Assembly: GCA_947258705.1 (NCBI GenBank)
Contig: CAMYJA010000006.1
Location: 1 to 64,000 of the forward strand
Source: an uncultured Hyphomicrobiaceae bacterium
GTDB taxonomy: Bacteria; Pseudomonadota; Alphaproteobacteria; Rhizobiales; CAMYJA01
Length of the DNA: 64,000 bases
Direction: 5' to 3'
Shown here one piece after another: positions 9,183 to 18,489 of this stretch. A program made the position numbers and the translations under genes. The notes under the pieces were generated by a model. The model ran no database searches. It saw nothing but the letters and a program-made list of their open reading frames with translations, and was not told where the DNA came from. Every line of letters starts with the position of its first letter. The first letter of the stretch is position 1.

Positions 9183-10211
9183 ATGGCTTATACCAGATAT
9201 AAACGCGCCTATACCGGCGGCGATTACTGGCCGGGCTTCGTCGATGCGATGGCGACGATGCTGCTGGTCGTCACATTTTTACTGTCGCTCTTCATGCTCG
9301 CCCAATATTTCGTACAACTTGAATCGAGCGGAAAGGATACGGCGCTACAACGGCTGAATCGCCAGATCCAGCAGCTCACCCAGCTCCTGGCGCTCGAAAA
9401 GGGATCAAACAAGTCGATTCAGGACGAGCTTGCGACATTGACTGCATCTCTATCGGACCTTGGATCGGAAAATGCCCGGCTGCAGGGGATGATCGATCTC
9501 GGAACCAAGAAGGCGGATCAGGCCGGCGCCGAGGCAAGCAAACTGACTTCGGACCTTGAGGGCGAGAAAAAGATCTCATCAGAAGCCCTGGCCCAGGTTG
9601 AAATATTGAATCAGCAGCTTCTTGCCCTGCGCCGCCAGATCGGCGCGCTCGAACGCGCGCTCGAAGCGTCAGAGGCGCAGGATGAGGCGAGCAAGAAAAA
9701 GATTGCCGATCTTGGCCGCCGCCTCAACGTGGCCCTCGCAAAAAAGGTCGAGGAGCTTTCAAGATTCCGATCCGATTTTTTCGGACGATTGCGCAAACTT
9801 CTCGCGAACCGCAAGGATGTACGCGTGGTCGGCGACCGTTTCGTCTTTCAGGCGGAGGTTCTGTTCCCAAGCGGATCGGCCGACATGAATCCCGAAGGTC
9901 TTGCCACCCTGGCCCCGCTCGCCGACGCGATCAAAACACTTGAAGGAAAAATACCCGGTGAGATCGAATGGGTGTTGCGCGTCGACGGACATACCGACAT
10001 ACGCCCGATAAGTACGGCCGAATTTCCATCGAACTGGGAATTGTCATCGGCAAGGGCTTTATCGGTCGTTCGCTTTCTCATATCACGGGGGGTTAGCCCG
10101 AAACATCTGGTGGCAGCCGGATTTGGTGAATTTCAACCGCTGGACAAGGGCGCTACCGAGGAGTCGCTGAGAAGAAACCGGCGTATCGAGCTGAAGTTGA
10201 CGACACGATAG
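9183..10211 (+). CDS. MotB-like OmpA-domain peptidoglycan-binding protein
   Basis: Single N-terminal TM with Asp (FVDAMATMLLVVTFLLSLFML), coiled coil, OmpA motif RVDGHTDIRPI...NWELSSARALSVVRFLISRGV. Confidence 0.85.
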   Translation: MAYTRYKRAYTGGDYWPGFVDAMATMLLVVTFLLSLFMLAQYFVQLESSGKDTALQRLNRQIQQLTQLLALEKGSNKSIQDELATLTASLSDLGSENARLQGMIDLGTKKADQAGAEASKLTSDLEGEKKISSEALAQVEILNQQLLALRRQIGALERALEASEAQDEASKKKIADLGRRLNVALAKKVEELSRFRSDFFGRLRKLLANRKDVRVVGDRFVFQAEVLFPSGSADMNPEGLATLAPLADAIKTLEGKIPGEIEWVLRVDGHTDIRPISTAEFPSNWELSSARALSVVRFLISRGVSPKHLVAAGFGEFQPLDKGATEESLRRNRRIELKLTTR

Positions 10212-10223
10212 TCTTTTCAGAGA

Positions 10224-12080
10224 TCAGGAACTGAACTGAAGAGCAGCCAACTCGCTATAAGTACCGGCTCTGTCAACCAGTTCCTCATGGGTGCCCTCTT
10301 CGATGATGCGCCCCTCTTTCAGGACGATTATCCGGTCGGCACGCTTTACCGTCGCCAGTCGGTGCGCGATGATGAGTGTCGTTCGTCCTTCCATGGCATG
10401 TTCGAGCGCTTCCTGGACTTTCTTCTCGCTATCGGCATCAAGCGCGCTTGTGGCTTCATCAAGCAGAAGTATCGGGGATTCGTGCAGAATTGCGCGTGCA
10501 ATCGCAATCCTTTGACGCTGTCCACCGGAGAGGTTGACGCCATGCTCGCCAAGCATGGCCGCATAGCCACCTGGAATTTCCTCAATGAAATCATGGGCCA
10601 GAGCAGCGCGGGCAGCGGCCTCGACTTTTGCCTGGGGCATATTGCCCGTGCCGTAGCGGATGTTCTCGATGATACTGTCCGCGAAAATATTGATTTCCTG
10701 GGGCACCAGCGCGATTTTCCGACGGAGCGCGCCAAGGTCGGCCTTGTCAATCGGCACACCGTCGATATCAACCGAGCCGGCGCCCGGGTCGTAAAATCGC
10801 AACGCCAGGTTGAATATGGTGCTTTTGCCCGCACCCGAGGGTCCCACGATTGCGACAACTTCACCCGGTTTGATTTCGAGGCTCACATCATCGAGGGCTT
10901 TTTGATCGGGCCGCGTGGGATAGCTGAAGGTGACGTTCCGGAATGCGATTTGGCCCTTTCCATTTTCTGGAAATTCTACCGGATTGATTGGCGATTTAAT
11001 TTCCGGAGACGTATTGAGGAGTTCGGTCAGGCGTTCGGCGGACCCGGCTGCCTGTTGAATTTCGCCCCATACTTCCGAAAGCTGACCCAGCGCGCTGGCC
11101 GCAAAAACGGTATAAAGCACGAATTGACCAAGCCTGCCCCCGGTCATGGTTCCGGAAAGAACTTCACCTGCGCCGTACCAGAGGATACCGACGATACTCG
11201 CGAATATGAGAAATATCGCAATCGCAGTGAGACCGGCACGCGCGCCCGTGCGTTCGCGTGCCGCGGCAAACGAGCGTTCAACCTCGTCGCCAAATCTGGT
11301 TACGACATGTTTCTCATTGGTGAAGGCCTGCAATGTTCTGACGGCCGAGAGGTTTTCGGCGGCATAGGCGGAGGCTTCCGCCAAAGTGTCCTGCGCCTTG
11401 CGGGACAATTTCCGTACATAGCGGCCATAGGCGAAGAGCGGCAGAATTATCAACGGTATCGCGAGGAAGACCAGGAATGAGAGTTTGATGCTTGTCACAA
11501 ACATCATCACCAATGCGCCAAAAAAGAGAACCGTATTGCGAAGCGCGACGGAGGCGCCCGCCCCGATCGTGGATTTGATCTGAGTGGTGTCGGCTGTCAG
11601 GCGCGACATGACCTCGCCCGAGCGGGTTTTCTCATAAAATGAGGGGCTCAGTCGGGTCAGGTGAGTGAACACATCAGTTCTCAGATCGGCAACAATTCGT
11701 TCACCAAGCCAGGTGACCAGGTAGAATCTGGCGGAGCTCGAGACAGCCAGGACGAGACCGACCATGATCATCATGCCGAAATATTTGTCGATAAACCCGC
11801 CGTTTTCGGAGGAGAAACCGAGATCGATCATCCGGCGGACACCCAGGGGGACGGCCAGGGTTGCGGCTGCGGCAATAATCAGGGCGATGAGGGCCGCGAT
11901 CAACATGCCTCGATGATTCAGGACATACGGCTTGAGCGCCCGCAGAGGTTTCAACTTTTCCCCACGGCTCTTTTTATCAATATCAGTTTCGATGTCAGTA
12001 CCGATTTTGGTTCCGGCGCGCATGTCCCCGCTCTGCAAATCCGTCTTTGCAGTACCCGCATTTGAGGCCGTATTACTCAT
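10224..12080 (-). CDS. ABC transporter, fused permease and ATP-binding protein (MsbA/lipid-exporter type)
   Basis: Six-TM N-terminal half; Walker A GPSGAGKST, signature LSGGQRQRIAIARA, Walker B ILLLDEATSALD. Confidence 0.9.
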   Translation of the reverse strand: MSNTASNAGTAKTDLQSGDMRAGTKIGTDIETDIDKKSRGEKLKPLRALKPYVLNHRGMLIAALIALIIAAAATLAVPLGVRRMIDLGFSSENGGFIDKYFGMMIMVGLVLAVSSSARFYLVTWLGERIVADLRTDVFTHLTRLSPSFYEKTRSGEVMSRLTADTTQIKSTIGAGASVALRNTVLFFGALVMMFVTSIKLSFLVFLAIPLIILPLFAYGRYVRKLSRKAQDTLAEASAYAAENLSAVRTLQAFTNEKHVVTRFGDEVERSFAAARERTGARAGLTAIAIFLIFASIVGILWYGAGEVLSGTMTGGRLGQFVLYTVFAASALGQLSEVWGEIQQAAGSAERLTELLNTSPEIKSPINPVEFPENGKGQIAFRNVTFSYPTRPDQKALDDVSLEIKPGEVVAIVGPSGAGKSTIFNLALRFYDPGAGSVDIDGVPIDKADLGALRRKIALVPQEINIFADSIIENIRYGTGNMPQAKVEAAARAALAHDFIEEIPGGYAAMLGEHGVNLSGGQRQRIAIARAILHESPILLLDEATSALDADSEKKVQEALEHAMEGRTTLIIAHRLATVKRADRIIVLKEGRIIEEGTHEELVDRAGTYSELAALQFSS

Positions 12081-12394
12081 ATTGTCGTTATGCTTTTTGA
12101 TTGTTGCTCTGTGAGGGCCGCACCATGCCCGAATTAGACCTACCGATGCAAGCGTTCATTATGGCGGCCGGCAATCTGCTTGCTTCCCTGCCTATCCGCC
12201 GAGGTGCCCGGACAGAACCGGAGCCCATATCAACCCCAGAGCTCAACACCGGGATCAGCTCCCGGGCCCACTAGAGGGTTGTGAGCCGAATGCTCTTCCT
12301 GTATAAGAGCGTTCAAATCAACACATTTTTTATTGCCAGCCGCCCGCGCCATTATGGCCGGTTCGGCAAAACGCTTTTTAAGGACGACAAGCTA

Positions 12395-12619
12395 ATGAAG
12401 AAAGACGAGGGCCTGCATCCCGATTATCACATGATCAAGGTGGTGATGACTGATGGGACGGAATTCGAGACCTATTCGACTTTAGGCGCCGAAGGCGACA
12501 AGCTGACACTCGATATCGATCCGAAAACGCACCCTGCCTGGACCGGCGGCGGACAGCATCTGGTCGACCGTGGCGGACGGTTGTCGCGGTTCAAGAAAAA
12601 ATTCGACGGAATGTTTTAA
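12395..12619 (+). CDS. rpmE: 50S ribosomal protein L31
   Basis: [29 protein letters not shown]...[25 protein letters not shown]. Start at internal ATG 12395 of the 12281 ORF. Confidence 0.93.
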   Translation: MKKDEGLHPDYHMIKVVMTDGTEFETYSTLGAEGDKLTLDIDPKTHPAWTGGGQHLVDRGGRLSRFKKKFDGMF

Positions 12620-12656
12620 ATTCAGGGGAACAACAGCCTTGTTCCACCTTTGAAAC

Positions 12657-12698
12657 AAAAAAAGCCACCAGGAGAAAGTTCTCGAGGTGGCTTTTTTA
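12657..12698 (+). terminator. Rho-independent terminator after rpmE
   Basis: AAAGCCACC (12661-12669) / GGTGGCTTT (12686-12694) followed by a T run; A-rich 5' flank, possibly bidirectional. Confidence 0.85.
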
Positions 12699-12707
12699 TT
12701 TTCCGGA

Positions 12708-12743
12708 TCGAAAACGGGAGACTTCTCGAAAACGGGAGACTTC
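12708..12743. repeat. Perfect 2x 18-bp tandem repeat TCGAAAACGGGAGACTTC
   Basis: 12708-12725 and 12726-12743 are identical. Confidence 0.9.
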
Positions 12744-12796
12744 CAGCGCTTTCAAACACCGATGCAGATGGTTTGCCTTTTATTCGGAAAGGTTTG

Positions 12797-13339
12797 TCAC
12801 TCGGGCGTGCAGAAAGCCTCTTCGAGCTCAGCCATTTGTGTGCTGAGCGGATTTTGACGCGGCGCATCCACGTCGAAGCCCGAACTCAACAGATGGCGGT
12901 CCAGACTTTCTATCTGATCATAAAGCCTCATGCTTTGTTCGATCAGGCTCCTCAATTTCGCGGGCAATTCATCAAAATGATCAATATGTTCGGGACGGGC
13001 AACCGTGTCGAAACGTATTTTTTTGCGCTTTTCCTCAATATCAGCGGGCGTGAGCTTACCCTGCGCGATACCGCGATAGATGACCAGCCATGATGCCAGT
13101 TGCATCAAGCGCGTTGTCAGGCGCATGCTTTCGGTTGTATAGGTCAGTGCGATATTGTCTTCGAGGGCGCGTGAATCACTACGTCCATCGCATTCGAGAT
13201 ATTCAGAAGTCTCTTCGATCAGCTCCATGCCTTCCCGAAAAAGCGACAGGAAATTTTGGGACGCTGCATATTTTTTGCTGAAGGATATTGCAGGTTCGGA
13301 TCTCGCGGAATCCTGCTCCCGCTTTAAGGCATTACTCAT
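12797..13339 (-). CDS. rcdA: DUF1465 / RcdA-family regulator of CtrA degradation
   Basis: FSKKYAASQNFLSLFREGMELIEETSEYLE...YTTESMRLTTRLMQLASWLVIYRGIAQGKLT is characteristic of DUF1465/RcdA. Confidence 0.8.
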   Translation of the reverse strand: MSNALKREQDSARSEPAISFSKKYAASQNFLSLFREGMELIEETSEYLECDGRSDSRALEDNIALTYTTESMRLTTRLMQLASWLVIYRGIAQGKLTPADIEEKRKKIRFDTVARPEHIDHFDELPAKLRSLIEQSMRLYDQIESLDRHLLSSGFDVDAPRQNPLSTQMAELEEAFCTPE

Positions 13340-13502
13340 ATAAACAACTCACATACAAATTATCGGCACTGCCACTTTAACGCGTCGTTCCATGGCGCGA
13401 AGATTTATCGCACCACATGATAAATGCCACAGGGTTAACAAATTCCAAATTTTTCGGTCAGCAACATATGAAATCCGAATAACACATATAAATGTATTTT
13501 GA

Positions 13503-13534
13503 CAAAAAAATGAGCCGCTTAAAAAAGCGGCTCA
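13503..13534 (-). terminator. Rho-independent terminator (minus strand)
   Basis: GAGCCGCTT (13512-13520) / AAGCGGCTC (13525-13533) with an A tract at 13504-13510, i.e. a U tract on minus-strand transcripts. Confidence 0.75.
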
Positions 13535-13559
13535 AGAGTTAACAGGGAGGCGTCAAACA

Positions 13560-13577
13560 GAGTGGCAGGTGCCACTC
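13560..13577. repeat. Perfect 8-bp inverted repeat GAGTGGCA-GG-TGCCACTC
   Basis: Direct reading; intergenic between DUF1192 and rcdA. Confidence 0.8.
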
Positions 13578-13773
13578 GGTCTCCAGATAACTGGATAAGT
13601 ATTAAGGTAAATCAACTTCCTTAATAATTCATTAATCGCCCAGATATTTGGTTTGCGAGTGTTTCAATGCGCTACAGCGCCAGCGCAATGAGGGGCGCAA
13701 TGCAGGCGTTATTCCGGAGAATTGGACGTGCGACAGACCGTCTGGAACCGGGCCGGAAATTAACTTATAGGAC

Positions 13774-13962
13774 TCAGTTCCTGAAGACGTCTTCCGCCGC
13801 GCTTTGCGTGCTTTTCCTGGCACTGATTTCCGCGCGGACCCGTTCGATTTCATCTTCAAGCAGCTGGATGCGGCTGTTTAAATCTTCGACGGACAGACTC
13901 GACAAATCCTCTCCAATTTCGATGGCCGCTTTCTTCTTCGGCTCCAGTTCGTCCCAATCCAT
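13774..13962 (-). CDS. DUF1192 family protein
   Basis: MDWDELEPKKKAAIEIGEDLSSLSVEDLNSRIQLLEDEIERVRAEI is typical DUF1192. Start reassigned to 13962 from the longer ORF. Confidence 0.8.
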   Translation of the reverse strand: MDWDELEPKKKAAIEIGEDLSSLSVEDLNSRIQLLEDEIERVRAEISARKSTQSAAEDVFRN

Positions 13963-14034
13963 TGCGATCACCTCTATTGATGCGATATGAGTTTTCAGAT
14001 CGGATTTTAGTTCAACGGCGAGAGATGTCACCCC

Positions 14035-15063
14035 ATGAACGCAATACCCCACTCCATGACGGCCATACATTTTGAGGGAAGCGGCGGACCTGAGGTCCTC
14101 GTACCTTTGACAACCGATGTGCCGGAGCCCACAGAGGGCGAGGTGCTCATTCGCGTGTCCGCCGCCGGGATCAACCGCCCGGATGTATTGCAACGGCTCG
14201 GGCTTTATCCCCCGCCATCGGGGCATTCTCCATTACCGGGCCTGGAGGTCGCCGGGGAGATCGCTGCAACCGGCGCATCGTCGATGCGTTTCAAGGTAGG
14301 CGATCAGGTCATGGCGCTCGTGAACGGCGGCGGTTATGCGGAATACGTGTCGGTCGACGAGCGTTCCGTTCTATCCATACCAAAGGGGCTCAGCCTGATC
14401 GAAGCCGCGGCGATCCCCGAGACCTATTTTACCGTATGGCACAATGTGTTCGAGCGCGGTCAGCTCAAAGACGGAGAATGGTTTCTGGTTCATGGAGGTA
14501 CCAGCGGCATCGGCACCACGGCTGTGCAACTTGCGAAGGCTTTCGGCGCCCAAGTCATTGCGACAGCGGGATCGAAGGAGAAATGCGATGCGGTGCTCAG
14601 TTTGGGCGCCGATTACGCAATTAACTACCGGGAGGCTGATTTCGCCAGGGAAGTCAAAGCCGTTACCGGTGGGCATGGCGTCGATGTCATTCTCGACATG
14701 GTGGGGGGCGACTATATCGCGCAGAATCTCAAATGCGCCGCAACCGACGGGCGCATTATCCAGATCGCCTTTCTCCAGGGATCGAAAGTGGAAATCAATT
14801 TGATGCCCGTTATGCTGAAGCGGCTGACATTCACAGGCTCTACCCTGCGGACCCGGACGGCAGAGTTCAAGGGCGCTGTCGCGCGGGCGCTTGAGACGAA
14901 GGTCTGGCCGTTGATCGAGGCGGGCACAATCCGGCCCGTCATTTTTGAAACATTCGACCTCCAAGACGCATCGGATGCGCACCGGTTGATGGAGTCGAGC
15001 GCGCATATCGGCAAGATCGTGTTGAAGGTTCGCCAGCCTGATCCCAACGGCGGGTCTTTCTAG
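14035..15063 (+). CDS. NAD(P)H quinone oxidoreductase (zeta-crystallin-like MDR)
   Basis: GINRPDVLQRLGLYPPPSGHSPLPGLEVAGEI and nucleotide-binding VHGGTSGIGTTAVQLAKAFGAQV. Confidence 0.9.
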   Translation: MNAIPHSMTAIHFEGSGGPEVLVPLTTDVPEPTEGEVLIRVSAAGINRPDVLQRLGLYPPPSGHSPLPGLEVAGEIAATGASSMRFKVGDQVMALVNGGGYAEYVSVDERSVLSIPKGLSLIEAAAIPETYFTVWHNVFERGQLKDGEWFLVHGGTSGIGTTAVQLAKAFGAQVIATAGSKEKCDAVLSLGADYAINYREADFAREVKAVTGGHGVDVILDMVGGDYIAQNLKCAATDGRIIQIAFLQGSKVEINLMPVMLKRLTFTGSTLRTRTAEFKGAVARALETKVWPLIEAGTIRPVIFETFDLQDASDAHRLMESSAHIGKIVLKVRQPDPNGGSF

Positions 15064-15521
15064 GATTCCTTGCCCTTGCCCTTGCCCTCATCTTCACCCG
15101 CAAATCCCCTCCGTCGGCTGGGATATATGTAGGTTCCGTAGCGCAAGACAAGAGCGGAGAGGGCCAGGATCAATATGCCCGCGGCCATGATCAGAATATC
15201 CAAAACCGGATTCTCGTGGATATTCACGACTGCCACCATGTGCCGTGTCAGGGCGGTGATGGCAACGTAGATCAGGAACCGGACGGGCAACTGGTTGGTC
15301 TGGAAATAAATGCCGACCATGGCACCGATTTCGAGATAAATGAAAAGCAGCAACAAATCCTCGACGGTTGCCGTTCCCTTCTGGGCCATTACCATAAATG
15401 CAGTCGCTGCAGCCCATACGGTCGCACCGCCGATTGCGAACAATCCCAACAGGTGGAAGGATTCAACGAGTACATTGCCGGCACCGTAAATTCTCCGGCG
15501 CAGTGGTGTCTGATTGTCCAT
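15060..15521 (-). CDS. PsiE-family (phosphate-starvation-inducible) membrane protein
   Basis: Four-TM topology; LLLLFIYLEIGAMVGIYFQTNQLPVRFLIYVAITALTRHM. Confidence 0.75.
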   Translation of the reverse strand: MDNQTPLRRRIYGAGNVLVESFHLLGLFAIGGATVWAAATAFMVMAQKGTATVEDLLLLFIYLEIGAMVGIYFQTNQLPVRFLIYVAITALTRHMVAVVNIHENPVLDILIMAAGILILALSALVLRYGTYIYPSRRRGFAGEDEGKGKGKES

Positions 15522-15659
15522 GATCCCTTATGCAGTTGACAACTGCATCTCCCATCCAATTTCCGTTCTCAGTGAATACAACAATAGAAGTTTCGATCAA
15601 CCATATTGCGATTGCGCCTGCCTCCGCCGAGAGTGGAAATGGTTGGGCGCGCGCCGCTG

Positions 15660-16580
15660 CTACCACTTCAAAGCGGTCTGAGCCGCAACGGGTGGTACCA
15701 TTCCATCAAAGATTTCGGCCAGCATGGCGCTATCGAGGCCGCGCTCCCTGTCCACATGGATCGCACTTGGCACAAAGAGCGCGTCAATGCCGGCTGCCGC
15801 GGCGCCCGTAATGTCGGTTTTGACATTGTCGCCTATGGCTAGAATTCGGCTCTTTGGAACACTTTCGCCCCGCACCTCGGCCATAAGATCAAAAGCGCGT
15901 TCATAAATGGGCAGGTGCGGCTTGCCCGCAAACGTCACCTCACCACCCCGTTCTGCATAGGCCTCGGCAAGAGCGCCTGCGCAATAAATGACCTTATTGC
16001 CCCGCTCGACCTTGATGTCGGGATTTGCACAAATCATCTTCAGGGCTCTTTGCTTGAAAGTAGAAAACAGATCCGAATAATCGTCGGGGGTTTCTGTGGT
16101 GTCGTCAAAGAGGCCTGTATTGACGATCAAATCAGCCGCATCAATTTCTGCAAATTCAACCTCGATCCCCGTAAAGAGCGAACGGTCGCGCTCGGGTCCA
16201 AGATGAAATATCCTGCGGCTGGGCGAAATGTTCAACCACTGGCTGAGCAGGGTTCGCGTCACATCGCCGGAGGTGATGACCTCGTCCCAGGCATCGCCGG
16301 GGACACCGATGGCGGTGAATTGTTCAATGACGGGATTTTTCGGGCGAGGCGCATTAGAAATCAGAACAACCACACCACCCGCTTCGCGGTATTTGATGCA
16401 GGCCTCGCAAGCGCTGTCAAAAGTGTCTATCCCATTGTGAAGCACGCCCCAAATGTCGCACAACCAGGCGTCATAATTTTTCGCCAGAGGACCAATGGAA
16501 GTTAAAAGCGGGATGCCCCCCTCGGGGGCGACGCGGGGGGCATCAACATTCGACATGGCTTTAATTACGTTAACCTTCAA
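15660..16580 (-). CDS. HAD-superfamily hydrolase (TIGR01459-like)
   Basis: DAWLCDIWGVLHNG motif I, VVLISNAPRP, AFAGKPHLPIYERAF, ILAIGDNVKTDITGAAAAGIDALFV. Confidence 0.85.
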   Translation of the reverse strand: MKVNVIKAMSNVDAPRVAPEGGIPLLTSIGPLAKNYDAWLCDIWGVLHNGIDTFDSACEACIKYREAGGVVVLISNAPRPKNPVIEQFTAIGVPGDAWDEVITSGDVTRTLLSQWLNISPSRRIFHLGPERDRSLFTGIEVEFAEIDAADLIVNTGLFDDTTETPDDYSDLFSTFKQRALKMICANPDIKVERGNKVIYCAGALAEAYAERGGEVTFAGKPHLPIYERAFDLMAEVRGESVPKSRILAIGDNVKTDITGAAAAGIDALFVPSAIHVDRERGLDSAMLAEIFDGMVPPVAAQTALKW

Positions 16581-18415
16581 GCTGCGTCTTCAAGCAATTC
16601 CTGTTTTACAGGACGAGGGCGCGAGAAGATATAACCTTGACCGAATTTTGCACCGAACTCGATAACTTGTTCGAGCTCGACGTCAGATTCTATCTGATCT
16701 ATGATCAGTTCAACGCCCGCCAGAGATGCCTCGCTTAATATTTCCGCCGGCAGGAGCGAAGATTCGCCCGCGCCGAGCCGATCAAGGAAGAAGGCGGTAT
16801 CGAGCTTTATGAATGAGAAGAGACGGCTGCGCAGGGCATCCATATAAATACCAGCATCCTTGATCTGATCCAGCGACAGTCTGACGCCAAGATCGCGAAG
16901 GGCGTCAAGTTTCACACGATCATTAGGGGTGCAGGCGAGGTAGGCCTGTTCGCTCAACTCGATAACGAGGCGGCCGGCTATCTGTTGCTCTTGACTGAGT
17001 ATTTCGATGAGAGCGGTCATGACTTCATCATCAGAGAGGGAAAAGATCGACAGGTTGCAGAACATCGTGCCGGAGCTTTTGGTCGCCTCAAGTTTTCTCA
17101 AAACGCCAATGGTCCGTTTCAGCATTGCATCATCAATGACCGGCATCTGGCCGGCGCGCTCCGCCTCTTCGGTATATTGATCGGGTGCAAGCACTTCTCC
17201 CTGGCCATATTCAAGATGGGCGAGGACTTCGAAACTTTCGGCCTTGCGATTAGCCAGACCCAAAATCGGTTGCAGGTAAATTTGCGTGCGGCATTCGGCA
17301 ATTGCCTGCGAGACAATCTTGTGCAGCTCCATTTCATCCGCTTGCGCCATCCGGTCCGTTTCGCTCTCTTGTTCAGAAGCGTCCGTATGACCGGAAAGAT
17401 CGGAAAGATCGGATGCGCCCGTTTGCTCTACTTGCGGATCGCCCTCAAGGCTTTCCGGACTTCTCTCCGGCGGCAATTCGCTGGCGTCCTTTCCGCCCTC
17501 CGCTTCTGACTCGATCCGTATGAAGTCGTTCGTATCCAGCTCATCTTCCGCCAGGTCTTCTTCAACGGCAAGGCTCCGTTCGAGATCCAGCGTCGCGGCC
17601 TGGAGTTCGCGCATCAGAGTGTCATCAGCATACGCATCATAACCAGGGCGTATTTCGCTAAGCTCGCTTACAATCTGATTAACGATATCCTTGGAAGGGT
17701 TGAGTCCCTCAGAGGGCGCGCTTTCGCCCGTAGCGGGTTCTTCAACGTTCCCGGTTGGAATTGCCTCGTGAAGCGGCGCCGCATTCGACGTCATACCTAA
17801 ATCGGGTTCGGGTTCGGGTTCGGATAGGGATTCGGGTTCAGATTTGAACCCAGGTGAAAGTTGAGAGGGCGGCTGTCCAGCAACCGTGCTTGAAGCGGGC
17901 TCAGACTTTTCCGTTCCTTCAGCCTTCTTTTCCGTTCCTTCTACCTTTTTCGTTTCCCGAACGTATTGAGCCGGAGCGGCGCGCGCCGTGTCCCCGCCAG
18001 AATTTTCGAATTTCTTTGCGGTATCGATTCCATCCGGTGATTGCCGGCGAGGAAGATGAAGCGCACTCAGATCGAAGGTTTCGGGGAATTCATCATGTTG
18101 CCCATGACGGGATACGGCCAGACCGGATTCCATAGTTTTCAACCTGAGAACATATCCGATCAGGCGATGAACCAAACTCAAGATGATATAGGACATGACT
18201 GATATGCCGACTGACAGGGCCGGGCTGAATTGAAGTTCCAAATGGAGTGCAAAACCGATCGCAGTCGCGATGAGGATCATCCCAAGACCGGGAATGTGGC
18301 TGTTCATGCTCCCATTTACCATTCCTGGCTGCACTTTAGGCGCGGCAGAAGCTGAATGTTGTGTCTGAATTCTCCCACGACTCCGATCGTATGATTGCCG
18401 AGTTTCGTTGCTCAT
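16577..18415 (-). CDS. Membrane protein with a divergent EAL domain
   Basis: N-terminal TMs, acidic linker, EAL-like fold with altered signature motifs (FEVLAHLEY, RLSLDQIKDAGI, FIKLDTAFF). Likely start MSNETRQ at 18415. Confidence 0.75.
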   Translation of the reverse strand: MSNETRQSYDRSRGRIQTQHSASAAPKVQPGMVNGSMNSHIPGLGMILIATAIGFALHLELQFSPALSVGISVMSYIILSLVHRLIGYVLRLKTMESGLAVSRHGQHDEFPETFDLSALHLPRRQSPDGIDTAKKFENSGGDTARAAPAQYVRETKKVEGTEKKAEGTEKSEPASSTVAGQPPSQLSPGFKSEPESLSEPEPEPDLGMTSNAAPLHEAIPTGNVEEPATGESAPSEGLNPSKDIVNQIVSELSEIRPGYDAYADDTLMRELQAATLDLERSLAVEEDLAEDELDTNDFIRIESEAEGGKDASELPPERSPESLEGDPQVEQTGASDLSDLSGHTDASEQESETDRMAQADEMELHKIVSQAIAECRTQIYLQPILGLANRKAESFEVLAHLEYGQGEVLAPDQYTEEAERAGQMPVIDDAMLKRTIGVLRKLEATKSSGTMFCNLSIFSLSDDEVMTALIEILSQEQQIAGRLVIELSEQAYLACTPNDRVKLDALRDLGVRLSLDQIKDAGIYMDALRSRLFSFIKLDTAFFLDRLGAGESSLLPAEILSEASLAGVELIIDQIESDVELEQVIEFGAKFGQGYIFSRPRPVKQELLEDAA

Positions 18416-18441
18416 TCCTCTACAGCCCCTGTCAGGTCTTA

Positions 18442-18489
18442 TTGCCCGTGAATCATGTTGCCCGTGAATCATGTTGCCCGTGAATCATG
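18442..18489. repeat. Perfect 3x 16-bp tandem repeat TTGCCCGTGAATCATG
   Basis: Units 18442-18457, 18458-18473, 18474-18489. Each contains a GAATC (GANTC) site. Confidence 0.92.

Noticed and set aside
8163-10211. Zorya anti-phage system
   Set aside because: Only ZorA/B-like membrane components are present; no ZorC/D/E or helicase/nuclease neighbours.
10287-11480. 397-aa plus-strand ORF antisense to the ABC transporter
   Set aside because: Shadow ORF: the opposite frame has full ABC transporter motifs, and this translation shows no recognisable domain.
17804-17842. GGTTCG hexamer-like microsatellite
   Set aside because: In-frame coding repeat for an EPEPEPD acidic linker; not a separate element.
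18442-18489. CRISPR array
   Set aside because: 16-bp units are contiguous with no spacers and no cas genes nearby.
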